From SABI01 sp028532915 (GTDB taxonomy: Bacteria; Spirochaetota; Spirochaetia; Sphaerochaetales; Sphaerochaetaceae): a DNA stretch of 64,000 bases. The notes under the pieces were generated by a model. It searched no databases. It saw only the letters and a list, made by a program, of their open reading frames with translations, and was not told the origin of the DNA. The number at the start of each line of letters is the position of its first letter. Positions within the stretch are counted from its first letter, which is position 1. Where the stretch lies: positions 1,178,001 through 1,242,000 of the forward strand of contig OY781923.1 in the NCBI GenBank assembly GCA_963677225.1, written 5' to 3'. The translations under genes were made by a program, and so were the position numbers. Positions 43,133 through 52,009 of this stretch are shown here, one piece after another.

Positions 43133-43414
43133 ATGAATGATCTAGACGAAATCATCGAAGTCTTTACCCGCACGAGCAGTGTTGAGCAGATGCAGAAACT
43201 GTTCGAAGAATTGTTCACTCAACGGGAAAAATACGATTTTGCACTTCGTTGGCGACTTATGAAAGAATTGTATGACGGAAAGAGTCAGCGTGAGATCGCA
43301 CACGATCTGGGAATCAGTCTGTGCAAGATCACCAGAGGATCAAAGATTTTGAAAAACAAAGATTCACAGATGAATCAGATATTACAGGAGTATCATAATG
43401 AGCCAGCAGAATAA
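43133..43414 (+). CDS. trpR: Trp operon repressor TrpR
   Basis: 93 residues from ATG 43133 after AGGAG. All-helical TrpR fold: the dimer helices, then LRWRLMKELYDGKSQREIAHDLGISLCKITRGS with the GKSQREIA...GIS..KITRGS helix-turn-helix that is diagnostic for TrpR and sets it apart from the YerC relatives. It binds L-tryptophan as co-repressor. Its 3' end overlaps trpB by 17 bases, so repressor and enzyme are made together and probably autoregulated. Confidence 0.88.
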   Translation: MNDLDEIIEVFTRTSSVEQMQKLFEELFTQREKYDFALRWRLMKELYDGKSQREIAHDLGISLCKITRGSKILKNKDSQMNQILQEYHNEPAE

Positions 43415-44645
43415 GATGTCACTGAATACACAGCAGCCCGACGATAAGGGTTATTTCGGAGAATACGGCGGTGCCGTCCTCCCTCCAGATCTTGCAAAGA
43501 TCATGAATGAGATCACAGACAGCTACAATGAGATCAAAAAAGATGACGCTTTCATCAAAGAACTCACGATGCTGCAGCAGACCTATACGGGCAGACCTTC
43601 TCCGGTCTACCATGCGAAACGATTGAGCAGTGCACTCGGAGGAGCCCAGATATATCTCAAAAGAGAAGACCTCAATCATACAGGAGCTCATAAGATCAAT
43701 CACTGTCTCGGCGAGGTCCTGCTTGCCAAGAAGATGGGCAAGAAGAAGGTCATCGCGGAAACAGGTGCCGGACAGCATGGAGTCGCTCTGGCGACAGCCG
43801 CAGCTTTAGTAGGTCTTGAATGTGATATCTACATGGGAGAAGTGGATGTAGCCAAACAGGCTCCCAATGTGAGAAGGATGCAGGTCCTCGGTGCTAAGGT
43901 CGTAAGTGTTACCAGAGGGACGAAAACGCTCAAGGATGCTGTCGATGCAGCGTTCGAAGCCTACCTGGAAGATCCTGTTACCACCTTGTACGCCATTGGA
44001 TCTGTCGTCGGCCCCCATCCGTTCCCCATGATGGTAAGAGATTTCCAGAGTGTGGTGGGACGTGAAGCAAGGGAACAGTTTCTGGCAGCTAACGGGACTC
44101 TTCCCGATAAGGTCATCGCCTGTGTGGGCGGCGGTTCGAATGCTATCGGGATCTTCAGCGGATTCCTTGATGATGAGGACGTTCAGATCATAGGTGTAGA
44201 ACCGGGCGGCCGATCGAGTGCACCGGGAGATCATGCCGCAACAATGACATACGGTAAGAAAGGGACGATTCACGGATTTGAATGTTATCTTCTTCAGGAT
44301 GAAAAGGGTGATCCGCTTCCTGTATATTCGATAGCCAGCGGCCTTGATTATCCCGGAGTAGGCCCGCAGCACTGTTATCTTCATGATATCAAGAGGGTAG
44401 AGTATGTGAAGGCAACGGACAGAGAGGCTCTGGTCGCCTTCTATGACTTGAGCAGACTTGAGGGGATCATTCCCGCACTTGAAAGTTCTCATGCACTTGC
44501 TCATGCGATACGAATCGCACCGGCTCTAAATCCCGAACAGAAGCTGCTGATAAATCTCAGCGGAAGAGGTGATAAGGATATGGATTATGTACTCGAGCAC
44601 TATCCTCTCGAGGAGTATGAACAGCAGAGACTGCTGTTCCAGTAG
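43398..44645 (+). CDS. trpB: Tryptophan synthase beta chain
   Basis: 415 residues. The PLP lysine is in HTGAHKINHCLGE near residue 98, the catalytic Glu in AETGAGQHGVA, and the phosphate loop in CVGGGSNAIGIF. The length and YFGEYGGAVLP opening mark a TrpB1-type enzyme, which condenses indole and serine to tryptophan. No trpA or other trp gene is present nearby. With trpR as its only partner this looks like an indole-salvage unit (inference). Confidence 0.95.
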   Translation: MSQQNKMSLNTQQPDDKGYFGEYGGAVLPPDLAKIMNEITDSYNEIKKDDAFIKELTMLQQTYTGRPSPVYHAKRLSSALGGAQIYLKREDLNHTGAHKINHCLGEVLLAKKMGKKKVIAETGAGQHGVALATAAALVGLECDIYMGEVDVAKQAPNVRRMQVLGAKVVSVTRGTKTLKDAVDAAFEAYLEDPVTTLYAIGSVVGPHPFPMMVRDFQSVVGREAREQFLAANGTLPDKVIACVGGGSNAIGIFSGFLDDEDVQIIGVEPGGRSSAPGDHAATMTYGKKGTIHGFECYLLQDEKGDPLPVYSIASGLDYPGVGPQHCYLHDIKRVEYVKATDREALVAFYDLSRLEGIIPALESSHALAHAIRIAPALNPEQKLLINLSGRGDKDMDYVLEHYPLEEYEQQRLLFQ

Positions 44646-44670
44646 GAAACAGTGCAGACTGCTCGATAAC

Positions 44671-44699
44671 GGGGTCCTTTACAGGACCTCAATTTGTTT
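44671..44699 (+). terminator. Terminator after trpB
   Basis: GGGGTCCT (44671-44678) pairs with AGGACCTC (44683-44690) around TTAC, with one G-T pair; a T-rich stretch follows. Confidence 0.65.
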
Positions 44700-44726
44700 G
44701 CGAACCATCGTTTCTCAGCTTATACT
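44698..44726 (+). promoter_or_regulatory. Sigma70-type promoter of gcvT
   Basis: TTGCGA (44698-44703), 17-base spacer, TATACT (44721-44726), 23 bases before the gcvT ATG. Confidence 0.65.
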
Positions 44727-44749
44727 AATACTGGCAAGTGAGGTGACCG

Positions 44750-45862
44750 ATGAAAAAGTGTGTGCTGCACGATATGTTTGAACAGATGGACAATGTGAGG
44801 ATGACGAAGTTCGGAGAGTTCGAGCTTCCTCTCCATTTTTCGGCCGGTATTCTTCAGGAGCACCGCGCGGTGAGAGAACATGCGGGGCTGTTCGATGTCT
44901 CCCACATGGGTCGAATACGAATTTCGGGTGAGAGCGCATGTGAATATCTCGACTATCTGCTTACAAATGATGTGAGAAAGATGATAGACGGACAGCTGAT
45001 CTACTCGCTCATGTGTTATCCTGACGGCACTGTCGTCGATGATGTGATCCTTTATCGTCTGGACGGTGAGACTTTCTTCATGGTTCTAAACAGTTCGAAC
45101 ATCGAAAAAGACATATCCTGGATTACTTTGGACAATCCTCATCACGAAGAAGCGGGGCTTATCACAGTGGAGAATCTCAGTGAAAGCACGAGCCAGTTCG
45201 CTCTACAGGGACCGCAATCTGCCTCAATTCTGGATACACTGGGGGTGGATACTTCATCCATACACCGTTTTAGTTCGCTCGGGTCTGTATCTGTCAGCGG
45301 CGTGAACGTGATGATAAGCCGCAACGGTTATACCGGAGAGGACGGATTCGAGCTCTATGTAGACAACAAAGATGCACACCACCTCTATCTCAGTCTGCTA
45401 GAAGCGGGAAGAGCGTTTTCGCTCCTTCCCTGCGGTCTCGGTGCAAGAGACACTCTCCGTCTCGAAGCCAGGCTTCCGCTCTACGGTCATGAACTTTCCG
45501 ATGAGATAACCCCATACGAGGCGAATCTGGGAATATTCGTAAAAACAGAAACGACTGATTTCTGCGGCAGGACAGCACTTTTATCCCAGAAGGAAAAAGG
45601 AATTGAACGTTCTCTGAGAGGTTTTGAGATGATCGATCAATCTGTTCCCCGAGCCGGATACAAAGTATTTCTACAAGAGGAATTGATCGGAAAAGTCACA
45701 AGCGGGATGAAAAGTCCGACACTCGGGATCTTCTGCGGCCTCATGCTGATCACACGATCGAGCAATCTGAAATTCAACGACTCTGTCGAGATCGAAATCC
45801 ACGGAAAGAGAAAACGGGCGAAGGTCGTGAAAACTCCGTTCTACAGAAGGGGCGGCAGCTGA
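44750..45862 (+). CDS. gcvT: Glycine cleavage system T protein (aminomethyltransferase)
   Basis: 370 residues. Family marks in order: AGLFDVSHMGRI, YSLMCYPDGTVVDDVILYRL with the catalytic Asp, FALQGPQSASIL, GYTGEDGFELYVDN, GLGARDTLRLEARLPLYGHEL and the C-terminal GKVTSGMKSPTLGI. It moves the methylene from the lipoyl-bound intermediate to tetrahydrofolate. gcvH and gcvP are not adjacent, and the gene has its own promoter, so either the system is scattered or this is a stand-alone folate enzyme. The length matches true GcvT. Confidence 0.92.
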   Translation: MKKCVLHDMFEQMDNVRMTKFGEFELPLHFSAGILQEHRAVREHAGLFDVSHMGRIRISGESACEYLDYLLTNDVRKMIDGQLIYSLMCYPDGTVVDDVILYRLDGETFFMVLNSSNIEKDISWITLDNPHHEEAGLITVENLSESTSQFALQGPQSASILDTLGVDTSSIHRFSSLGSVSVSGVNVMISRNGYTGEDGFELYVDNKDAHHLYLSLLEAGRAFSLLPCGLGARDTLRLEARLPLYGHELSDEITPYEANLGIFVKTETTDFCGRTALLSQKEKGIERSLRGFEMIDQSVPRAGYKVFLQEELIGKVTSGMKSPTLGIFCGLMLITRSSNLKFNDSVEIEIHGKRKRAKVVKTPFYRRGGS

Positions 45863-45866
45863 CCGG

Positions 45867-45895
45867 TTGAGAGCAGATAACTTTTGTGTTATAAA
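45867..45895 (+). promoter_or_regulatory. Sigma70-type promoter of the acyltransferase/DUF6320 operon
   Basis: TTGAGA (45867-45872), 17-base spacer, TATAAA (45890-45895). Confidence 0.65.
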
Positions 45896-45908
45896 GCGTT
45901 GCTTTATA
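45890..45908 (+). promoter_or_regulatory. Candidate operator: 8-bp inverted repeat over the -10
   Basis: TATAAAGC-GTT-GCTTTATA is a perfect inverted repeat that includes the -10 hexamer and the expected start point. Occupancy by a dimeric repressor would block initiation (inference). Confidence 0.55.
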
Positions 45909-45933
45909 TGTTGGTTTTTACTAGAGTGATGGT

Positions 45934-47232
45934 ATGAATAGAAAACATCAGAGAGTAGAGCCGATACCATTGGATACCTCAGCGTTGATCTACCCTCCTA
46001 CTGTGGCAAAATATAATTCGAACGTATTCAGATTATCGATGGATCTTCATATCAAAGTTAATCCGTACCGGTTGAAAACTGCATTGGAAACCATCATCAA
46101 AAGGTTTCCCTATTTTGCCCTGTCACTTCATGACGGATTTTTCTGGTACTATCTCAGTGAGAACACGAAACCGCTTGAAGTCTATAAGGAACATTCATAC
46201 CCGTGTGCCCATATCGACAGAAAGAGAGGGGCTAACGGATATCTTTTCAAAGTTTTCTACACAGATCACAGGATTGCGGTAGAGTTTTTTCATGCAGTCA
46301 CCGATGGAACCGGCGGGCTTATCTTCCTTAAGTCTCTGGTTGCCGAATATCTTCGGTTGAGCGGGTATACGGTGAAAGAAGACCCTCAGATCTTCCTTCC
46401 TGATGACAAGGTGAGAAATGAGGAGCTTGAGGATTCATTTACCCGTTTCTATAAACCTCTCAAATCTGTATTTGCAACCGACGGAAAGGCTTTCCATCAT
46501 AATGCTGTGGCAGAGATGTCCGAGAAGGTCCAGGCTGTCTCGGCGGTGATTCCTGTAGACCAGCTCAAAGAGAGAGCAAAAGTCTACGGACTTACCATCA
46601 CAGAATATATAGTCTGCGAGATTCTTGACTCTCTGCAGACTCTGCAGGAGCAGTACGTCAAAAACCCGAAACGGTATAAACCCATCAGGCTTTCGGTGCC
46701 GGTGAATATCCGTAAACTGTTCCATTCCACTTCGCTGCGTAACTTTACGCTGTTTATCGTCGTCGGCATAGATGTCCGCCTCGGTCATTACGGATTCGAT
46801 GAGATCGTAAAGACCGTGTTCCATCAGGTGAGAGATTCCGTGAATGAGAAGACTCTCTCTCTTCAGATTTCCAGGAATGTGGCAGGCAGAAGGCTTCCGT
46901 TCATCAGATATGCTCCCAATCTGCTTAAACGACCTCTGATGAAACTGTTCAGTGATTCATACGGGGATGCCACCTACAGCTCCGTCTTCAGCAACCTCGG
47001 GAATGTGACGCTTCCCGATGGGATGAAAGAGGTGGTCGAGAGAGTCGATTTTTATCTCGCTCCCAGTAAAGTCAACAAGTTCTCCCTCTCAGGAGTGGGG
47101 GTGAACGGAAATGTGATTATTAATGTTACCAGCTTTCTGACTGATAATACCGACTTTGAACGAACATTATTCACATCATTGGTCGAGAAGGGATTACAGG
47201 TTGAAATCTCGTCCAATCGTGATAAATCATAA
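45934..47232 (+). CDS. Condensation-domain-like acyltransferase
   Basis: 432 residues of the CoA-dependent acyltransferase (CAT/condensation/alcohol acetyltransferase) fold. The active-site motif reads VEFFHAVTDGTGG: the usual HHxxxDG has Phe for the first His but keeps the catalytic His and the Asp-Gly. The second half has IRLSVPVNIRKLF and a DFGW-like position occupied by YLAPSKVNKFSLSGVG. Substrate and product are unknown; a surface glycan, lipid or alcohol acylation is possible. It lies 11 bases before the zinc-ribbon membrane protein, with which it shares the 45867-45895 promoter. Confidence 0.78.
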   Translation: MNRKHQRVEPIPLDTSALIYPPTVAKYNSNVFRLSMDLHIKVNPYRLKTALETIIKRFPYFALSLHDGFFWYYLSENTKPLEVYKEHSYPCAHIDRKRGANGYLFKVFYTDHRIAVEFFHAVTDGTGGLIFLKSLVAEYLRLSGYTVKEDPQIFLPDDKVRNEELEDSFTRFYKPLKSVFATDGKAFHHNAVAEMSEKVQAVSAVIPVDQLKERAKVYGLTITEYIVCEILDSLQTLQEQYVKNPKRYKPIRLSVPVNIRKLFHSTSLRNFTLFIVVGIDVRLGHYGFDEIVKTVFHQVRDSVNEKTLSLQISRNVAGRRLPFIRYAPNLLKRPLMKLFSDSYGDATYSSVFSNLGNVTLPDGMKEVVERVDFYLAPSKVNKFSLSGVGVNGNVIINVTSFLTDNTDFERTLFTSLVEKGLQVEISSNRDKS

Positions 47233-47243
47233 AGGAGAACGAT

Positions 47244-48122
47244 ATGGCCTATTGTGTTGAATGCGGAGTGAAACTTGCTCCCGGAACTACCCGATGTCCA
47301 CTATGCAATCGAAAGGTCGTAGCACCGCCGCAGATCATAGGAACCAAAGAGAATGAATTATTCCCGCCCGATAATGAACAGCCGCATAATTTCCCGTCCC
47401 CCAGACTCGATAAGAGACGGAAAGGACTTATAGAGCTTGCTTCGACTTTCATCGGAATCGCGATAGTTACACTGGTGATCTCCGGCATAGTCCTGAAAGA
47501 CTCCTTCTCTCCATGGTTTTCGATCATGTGTGTTGCTCTCGGCAGTCTATATTTCTATATCCTTCTGTTCGGGAAACCAGAATATGTGAGAATCTCAACA
47601 CTCTTTTCAGCTAACACCTTTGTGATCCTTCTTGCTATCGACGTGTTCGACGGGTCTCTTTCCTGGTCTCCTTTTGCTGCTGCGGGTGTTTTTCTCTACT
47701 ATATTCTTGCAGTCTTTCCTTTCCATAGAGGGAAGATTGCACCTTTGAAAAAAGCCCTCATCATGATCTGCGCAGTGATTGCATCTCTTTTTGTTATTGA
47801 TCTGTTCGATGGAAAAGGACTGTACTGGTTTGCACCGATCGGTCTGCCGACTGTCGTCACAGCAATCGTCTGTCTCGGACTTCTCTATCTGCGTTTTCAT
47901 TTCGGCAATCCGTCGATGGGAGATCTCGTACTCTCTCTTATCCTCTGTGCATCGATCACGACTGTCGCCGGAGATTTCTTCTCTCAGCGGCTGATCGAAC
48001 ATCAGAATATGTTGAGCTGGTCGAAAAGCGTGGCGATCGTTTCAGTTCTGCTGTTGCTGTTTCTCATTGCTTCGGCTACAGTGCGCAAGGTTCGGTTCTA
48101 TTTCACCAACAAGGTACATTGA
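47244..48122 (+). CDS. Zinc-ribbon membrane protein (DUF6320-like)
   Basis: 292 residues. An N-terminal zinc ribbon (AYCVECGVKLAPGTTRCPLCNR, two CxxC knuckles) is followed by a 35-residue linker and about eight hydrophobic helices (residues 65-285). I recall this layout beside condensation-like acyltransferases in other bacteria, as DUF6320; that is from memory and unverified. It probably forms a membrane partner or acyl-donor channel for the upstream enzyme (inference). AAAGGAG precedes the ATG. The gene is convergent with trkH, only 4 bases between stops. Confidence 0.75.
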   Translation: MAYCVECGVKLAPGTTRCPLCNRKVVAPPQIIGTKENELFPPDNEQPHNFPSPRLDKRRKGLIELASTFIGIAIVTLVISGIVLKDSFSPWFSIMCVALGSLYFYILLFGKPEYVRISTLFSANTFVILLAIDVFDGSLSWSPFAAAGVFLYYILAVFPFHRGKIAPLKKALIMICAVIASLFVIDLFDGKGLYWFAPIGLPTVVTAIVCLGLLYLRFHFGNPSMGDLVLSLILCASITTVAGDFFSQRLIEHQNMLSWSKSVAIVSVLLLLFLIASATVRKVRFYFTNKVH

Positions 48123-48126
48123 ACGG

Positions 48127-49584
48127 CTATCTTCTCCAGAAGGTACGGGTGAAGATCGAAAAGACTGTGTAGATCTCCAGTCTTCCCGCGAGCATCATCA
48201 GCGAAAGAAACCATTTGACGTACGACGGCATAGGTCCGAAACCCGTTCCCGCAGGACCTACCGCATCCAGCCCGAGTCCGATATTTCCTACGCTTATCAG
48301 AGCGGCTGCGAACGATGAAAGAAGGTTATAGCCGGCTGATGCGACGACGATCGTCGATACCAGCACGAGAGCGATGTAAATGGTCACAAATCCCGCGATA
48401 GAATTGACAGTCTTCCAGGGAATCCTCTCGTTCTGGGTCTGAAGTGAGAAAATACCCTTCGGGTGCAGCAGAGATTTGATGTTAAGTACTCCCACCTTGA
48501 ACATAGTGATCCATCTGGTGACTTTGATCCCTCCTCCGGTTGATCCGGCAGACCCCCCGATGAACATAACCGACATCAGCACCGCATGGGTGATAGAAGG
48601 CCACAGACCGTAGTCTGTGGTCGCATATCCTGTCGTTGTCAGTATCGATGCTACATGGAAGGCTCCGTATCTTAAGGCAGTAGGGAATGTCGCATATGTA
48701 TGGCTCAATACAAGAGCGATCGTAGTGATCATAGTGGCGATGAAGAAGATCGAAAGATAGACTCTCAATTCGATATCACTCACGACGGCCGTGAAACGGG
48801 CTCTGATAAGAGCGAAATAAAGAGAGAAATTCACCCCCGCCATCACCATGAATATTGTGACGACGACATCTACGTATGCGCTGTTGTAGAATCCGATGGA
48901 GGCATTCTTTGTCACAAACCCTCCGGTAGCGACAGTACCGAAGGTCACCGTTAGCGCATCGTAGAGAGGCAGTCCTCCCAGTCTCAGCAGAAGTGTTTCG
49001 AGAAGGGTCATTCCGAGATAGATGAGCCAGAGAATCAAGGCGGTATTCTTTATCTTCGGTGTCAGCTTGCTCTTGGTGGGGCCGACGGCCTCAGCACCGA
49101 AGAGTTGAAACCCTTCAACACCGACAAGCGGCAACAGGGCTACGAAGAGGACAACGATTCCCATCCCTCCGAGCCAGTGAGTCAGTGATCTCCAGAAGAG
49201 GACCGAGCGGTAGGATGCTTCGATATCCGAGAGTGTGGTCAGCCCCGTGGTGGTGAATCCGCTCATGATCTCCATGAATGCACTTGTATAATCTTTGGTG
49301 GTATGAGTAAGAAAAAGAGGAATTCCTCCGAGAGCGCTTGCTACTATCCATGTGAGGGAGACAAAAAGATACACATCCCGTATCGACAGGCTCTTCGATC
49401 TCCAATTCTTTCCTATCATGAAGATTATCGTAAGATATACGGCTATGATCGCCAGAGAGACGATGAACGCCCTGAATGCTTCCCATTCTCCCAGATACGC
49501 CGCCATGAGGGTGGGGATGAGCATGAAGATACCTATGATCCCCTGCATGGTTCCTGATAATCGTAAAATCGGTTTCCAATTCAT
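48127..49584 (-). CDS. trkH: TrkH-family potassium uptake channel subunit
   Basis: 485 residues, about ten membrane and pore helices in four repeated M1-P-M2 units. Selectivity-filter loops include FMEIMSGFTTTGLTTLSD in the first unit, GTVATGGFVTKN in the second and LTTTGYATTDYGLWP in the third, followed by the conserved GGSAGSTGGGIKVTRW. It conducts K+ (or Na+-coupled K+) into the cell under control of TrkA, encoded 12 bases upstream on the same strand. Confidence 0.94.
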   Translation of the reverse strand: MNWKPILRLSGTMQGIIGIFMLIPTLMAAYLGEWEAFRAFIVSLAIIAVYLTIIFMIGKNWRSKSLSIRDVYLFVSLTWIVASALGGIPLFLTHTTKDYTSAFMEIMSGFTTTGLTTLSDIEASYRSVLFWRSLTHWLGGMGIVVLFVALLPLVGVEGFQLFGAEAVGPTKSKLTPKIKNTALILWLIYLGMTLLETLLLRLGGLPLYDALTVTFGTVATGGFVTKNASIGFYNSAYVDVVVTIFMVMAGVNFSLYFALIRARFTAVVSDIELRVYLSIFFIATMITTIALVLSHTYATFPTALRYGAFHVASILTTTGYATTDYGLWPSITHAVLMSVMFIGGSAGSTGGGIKVTRWITMFKVGVLNIKSLLHPKGIFSLQTQNERIPWKTVNSIAGFVTIYIALVLVSTIVVASAGYNLLSSFAAALISVGNIGLGLDAVGPAGTGFGPMPSYVKWFLSLMMLAGRLEIYTVFSIFTRTFWRR

Positions 49585-49596
49585 AAAGAAAAGCCT

Positions 49597-50946
49597 CTAT
49601 GCAAAGATTTGTGAAATAAAACCGATGTTTTCCCTTCCTGCACAGACGATAAGGATATCGCCCGGTTCGATTCTGTAGGCACCGGTGGGAATGAGATTCT
49701 TCCCTTTGGAGGTAATCCCCGCGATTACCCCTTTGTTTCTCATATTAATGTCTTTGATCTTCTTGCCGCTGACAGCCATAGTCGAACTGATCACAAACTC
49801 GAATATCTCGAACTGACCGCCGAAAAGAGAATGAACCGAGGAAACGTGAGATCCTCTCAGATATTTCAGCAGAGAATCGACGGTCGCTTCGCTCACACTG
49901 ATGACCGAATCGATACCCATGTGTGATGCAAGACGGACATAGTTGTTGTTGTTTTTGATCAGAGCAATCGTCTTTTGGACACTGACCTGTTTGGCATAAC
50001 TGGAGGTTATTACATTAAGTTCGTCATTGTCGGTGACACTGATGAGCAGGTCATAGGACGAAAATCTTTCGTCTTCGAAGATCGATTCATCTGTGATATC
50101 GCTCTGGACCACAAGTATGTTGGGGAAAAGGTCTGCGAATGTCTGGGCAACTTGAGGATCCTGTTCCACAAGCGTGATGTTCTTATGGAAGCCGGGCGAG
50201 AAATCTTTCAGGAGAAATCGGGCGATCTTGCTTCCTCCGACGATGATGATCTTCTTTGGAACGAGCTTTTTCTGACCGATCAGGGTAAGAAGCGTATCCT
50301 TATCGTTATCGAAAACCACAATACTCAGTATATCTCCGGGATAGATTACGGTATTTCCCGAGGGGACGATTCCGTCGCCGTGACGATTGATAGCGGCTAT
50401 GACGAATTCGGTTTTGAGACTAGTTCTGCAGTTTGCGACATTCTGACGTGCGAAAGGGGAGCGGTCTCCAACATGGATGTTGTACAGAGCCATGGAGCTT
50501 TCGTTGAAGGTGACCACCACGTCATGAAAGACTCCGTGGTCGATGATGTTGAAAATGCTCTTGGCGGCTTCGGCCTCCGGATTTACGATATAGTTGATTC
50601 CCAGAACAGTGGAAGGAAGTCCTTCTTTTCCTGTGTATGTCAAATTCCTGATAGCCGCTATGGTGTTGACTTTTGTCTCGATCGTCTCAACCAGCCCGCA
50701 TGCCACCAGGTTCACCTCATCGCTGTCGGTAACGGCAACAAAAGAAGAGGCCTTCTGTACCTCAGCCTCTTTCAGCTTCTCAATATCGGTTCCAGATCCT
50801 ATCACAACCATGCAGTCGAGTTTGTTCTGAATCTCTTTTGCACGTTTGGGATCAGATTCGATGATGACGACATCTCTCTTTTCCTGGATGAGATGGCGTG
50901 CAAGCAAAGTGCCCCGTTTCCCGGCACCGAGTATTACATCTTTCAT
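49597..50946 (-). CDS. trkA: Trk system potassium uptake protein TrkA
   Basis: 449 residues made of two RCK repeats. Each has a Rossmann NAD-binding segment (VILGAGKRGTLLARHL at the N-terminus, IIIVGGSKIARFLLKD in the middle) followed by a TrkA-C domain (MRNKGVIAGI in the second). It is a peripheral cytoplasmic gate that binds ATP/NAD(H) and controls TrkH. trkA-trkH is a two-gene operon. A long open frame on the opposite strand here is a shadow of this gene. Confidence 0.94.
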   Translation of the reverse strand: MKDVILGAGKRGTLLARHLIQEKRDVVIIESDPKRAKEIQNKLDCMVVIGSGTDIEKLKEAEVQKASSFVAVTDSDEVNLVACGLVETIETKVNTIAAIRNLTYTGKEGLPSTVLGINYIVNPEAEAAKSIFNIIDHGVFHDVVVTFNESSMALYNIHVGDRSPFARQNVANCRTSLKTEFVIAAINRHGDGIVPSGNTVIYPGDILSIVVFDNDKDTLLTLIGQKKLVPKKIIIVGGSKIARFLLKDFSPGFHKNITLVEQDPQVAQTFADLFPNILVVQSDITDESIFEDERFSSYDLLISVTDNDELNVITSSYAKQVSVQKTIALIKNNNNYVRLASHMGIDSVISVSEATVDSLLKYLRGSHVSSVHSLFGGQFEIFEFVISSTMAVSGKKIKDINMRNKGVIAGITSKGKNLIPTGAYRIEPGDILIVCAGRENIGFISQIFA

Positions 50947-51003
50947 GAGGTTATCATAGTTGACCTACCCGGTTATGACAAGGGTTTCACCTCTAATTTT
51001 GAA

Positions 51004-51036
51004 GGAGGGACTGCGGCTTTGCAGCCCGGTCCCTCT
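51004..51036 (-). terminator. Probable terminator of the BMP-type transporter operon
   Basis: GGAGGGAC (51004-51011) pairs with GTCCCTCT (51029-51036); an inner GGCT/AGCC stem adds stability. The U-tract on the minus transcript is weak. Confidence 0.5.
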
Positions 51037-51040
51037 GTAA

Positions 51041-52009
51041 TTATTTGTCGTCTATAGCGAACGGCGTTCCCAGCGCCGAAGGAGCCGAGAAAGATCCCTT
51101 CTTGTTCTGATTCAGAATCGTCATGATAGAGAGCGTGAAGAAGGTGATAAGGTAGGGAGCAAACGCCAGAAACTGGGTCGGGATCACCATTTTTATTCCG
51201 GCTGCCTGTAAAGAGAACTGCAGCGAGGTGATACCTCCGAAGACCAGGGTCCCGATCACGGCTCTGCCCGGATTCCATGTGGCGAAGATGACCAGCGCGA
51301 TTACGATCCATCCTTTCCCGCCTGTCATTCCGTCGTTCCAGCTCGGTGTGAATGAAAGCGATAGGCATGCACCTCCGAGACCTGCGAGCATTCCTCCGAT
51401 TGTCGTATAGATATACCGGATCTTCGGGACATTGAGCCCCATGGCCGCAGCGGTTCTGGGAGATTCTCCCACGGACCTCACTGCAAGACCATGTTTTGTC
51501 TTGTACATGAAGAACCAGCTGAACGGAAGAAGAAGATAGAGGAAATAGGTCAGGATGCTCACATCGAACAGCGCCCCGAGGACCGGTATCTTATGTAGAA
51601 AAGGTATAGCGATATTCTCGAACTTCGAGGTGAGATTCATACCGACAAGATTGTAGTTGTTGGAAGCAGGACCGAGTCTCTGTCCCAGAAAGTTGGCCAG
51701 TCCTGTACCGAACATCGTGATCGCCAGACCGCTTACAACCTGATTCGCTCTCATGGTGATACACAAGAATGCATGTATCAGACTGAGCAGGCCTCCTGTG
51801 AGCATCGCGATGACTATTCCGAAATAAAGATTTCCCGAAGCGAGAGCTGTAGCAAACCCGCTTAAGGCACCCATGAGCATGATACCTTCCATTCCGAGGT
51901 TGAGCACACCGGATTTCTGAGTAAAGATCTCTCCGACGGTAGCATAGGTAAGACTTGTTCCCATTGCGATTGTCGCAGCTAGTAATTTTGTGATGAAATC
52001 AAGGTTCAT
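51041..52009 (-). CDS. Nucleoside-type ABC transporter permease (NupQ/YufQ-like)
   Basis: 322 residues, about eight membrane helices. Family marks: GEIFTQKSGVLNLGMEGIMLMGA, TMRANQVVSGLAI and LAVRSVGESPRTAAAMGLNV with the typical GESPR.A...G loop, then WNDGMTGGKGWIVIALVIFATWNP. It pairs with the next permease, whose stop overlaps its start by 4 bases. These importers bring nucleosides or similar purines into the cell. Confidence 0.92.
   Translation of the reverse strand: MNLDFITKLLAATIAMGTSLTYATVGEIFTQKSGVLNLGMEGIMLMGALSGFATALASGNLYFGIVIAMLTGGLLSLIHAFLCITMRANQVVSGLAITMFGTGLANFLGQRLGPASNNYNLVGMNLTSKFENIAIPFLHKIPVLGALFDVSILTYFLYLLLPFSWFFMYKTKHGLAVRSVGESPRTAAAMGLNVPKIRYIYTTIGGMLAGLGGACLSLSFTPSWNDGMTGGKGWIVIALVIFATWNPGRAVIGTLVFGGITSLQFSLQAAGIKMVIPTQFLAFAPYLITFFTLSIMTILNQNKKGSFSAPSALGTPFAIDDK

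Noticed and set aside
49975..51057. 360-codon open frame on the plus strand
   Set aside because: Lies antisense to trkA, has no recognisable domain or ribosome site, and TrkA motifs account for the DNA.
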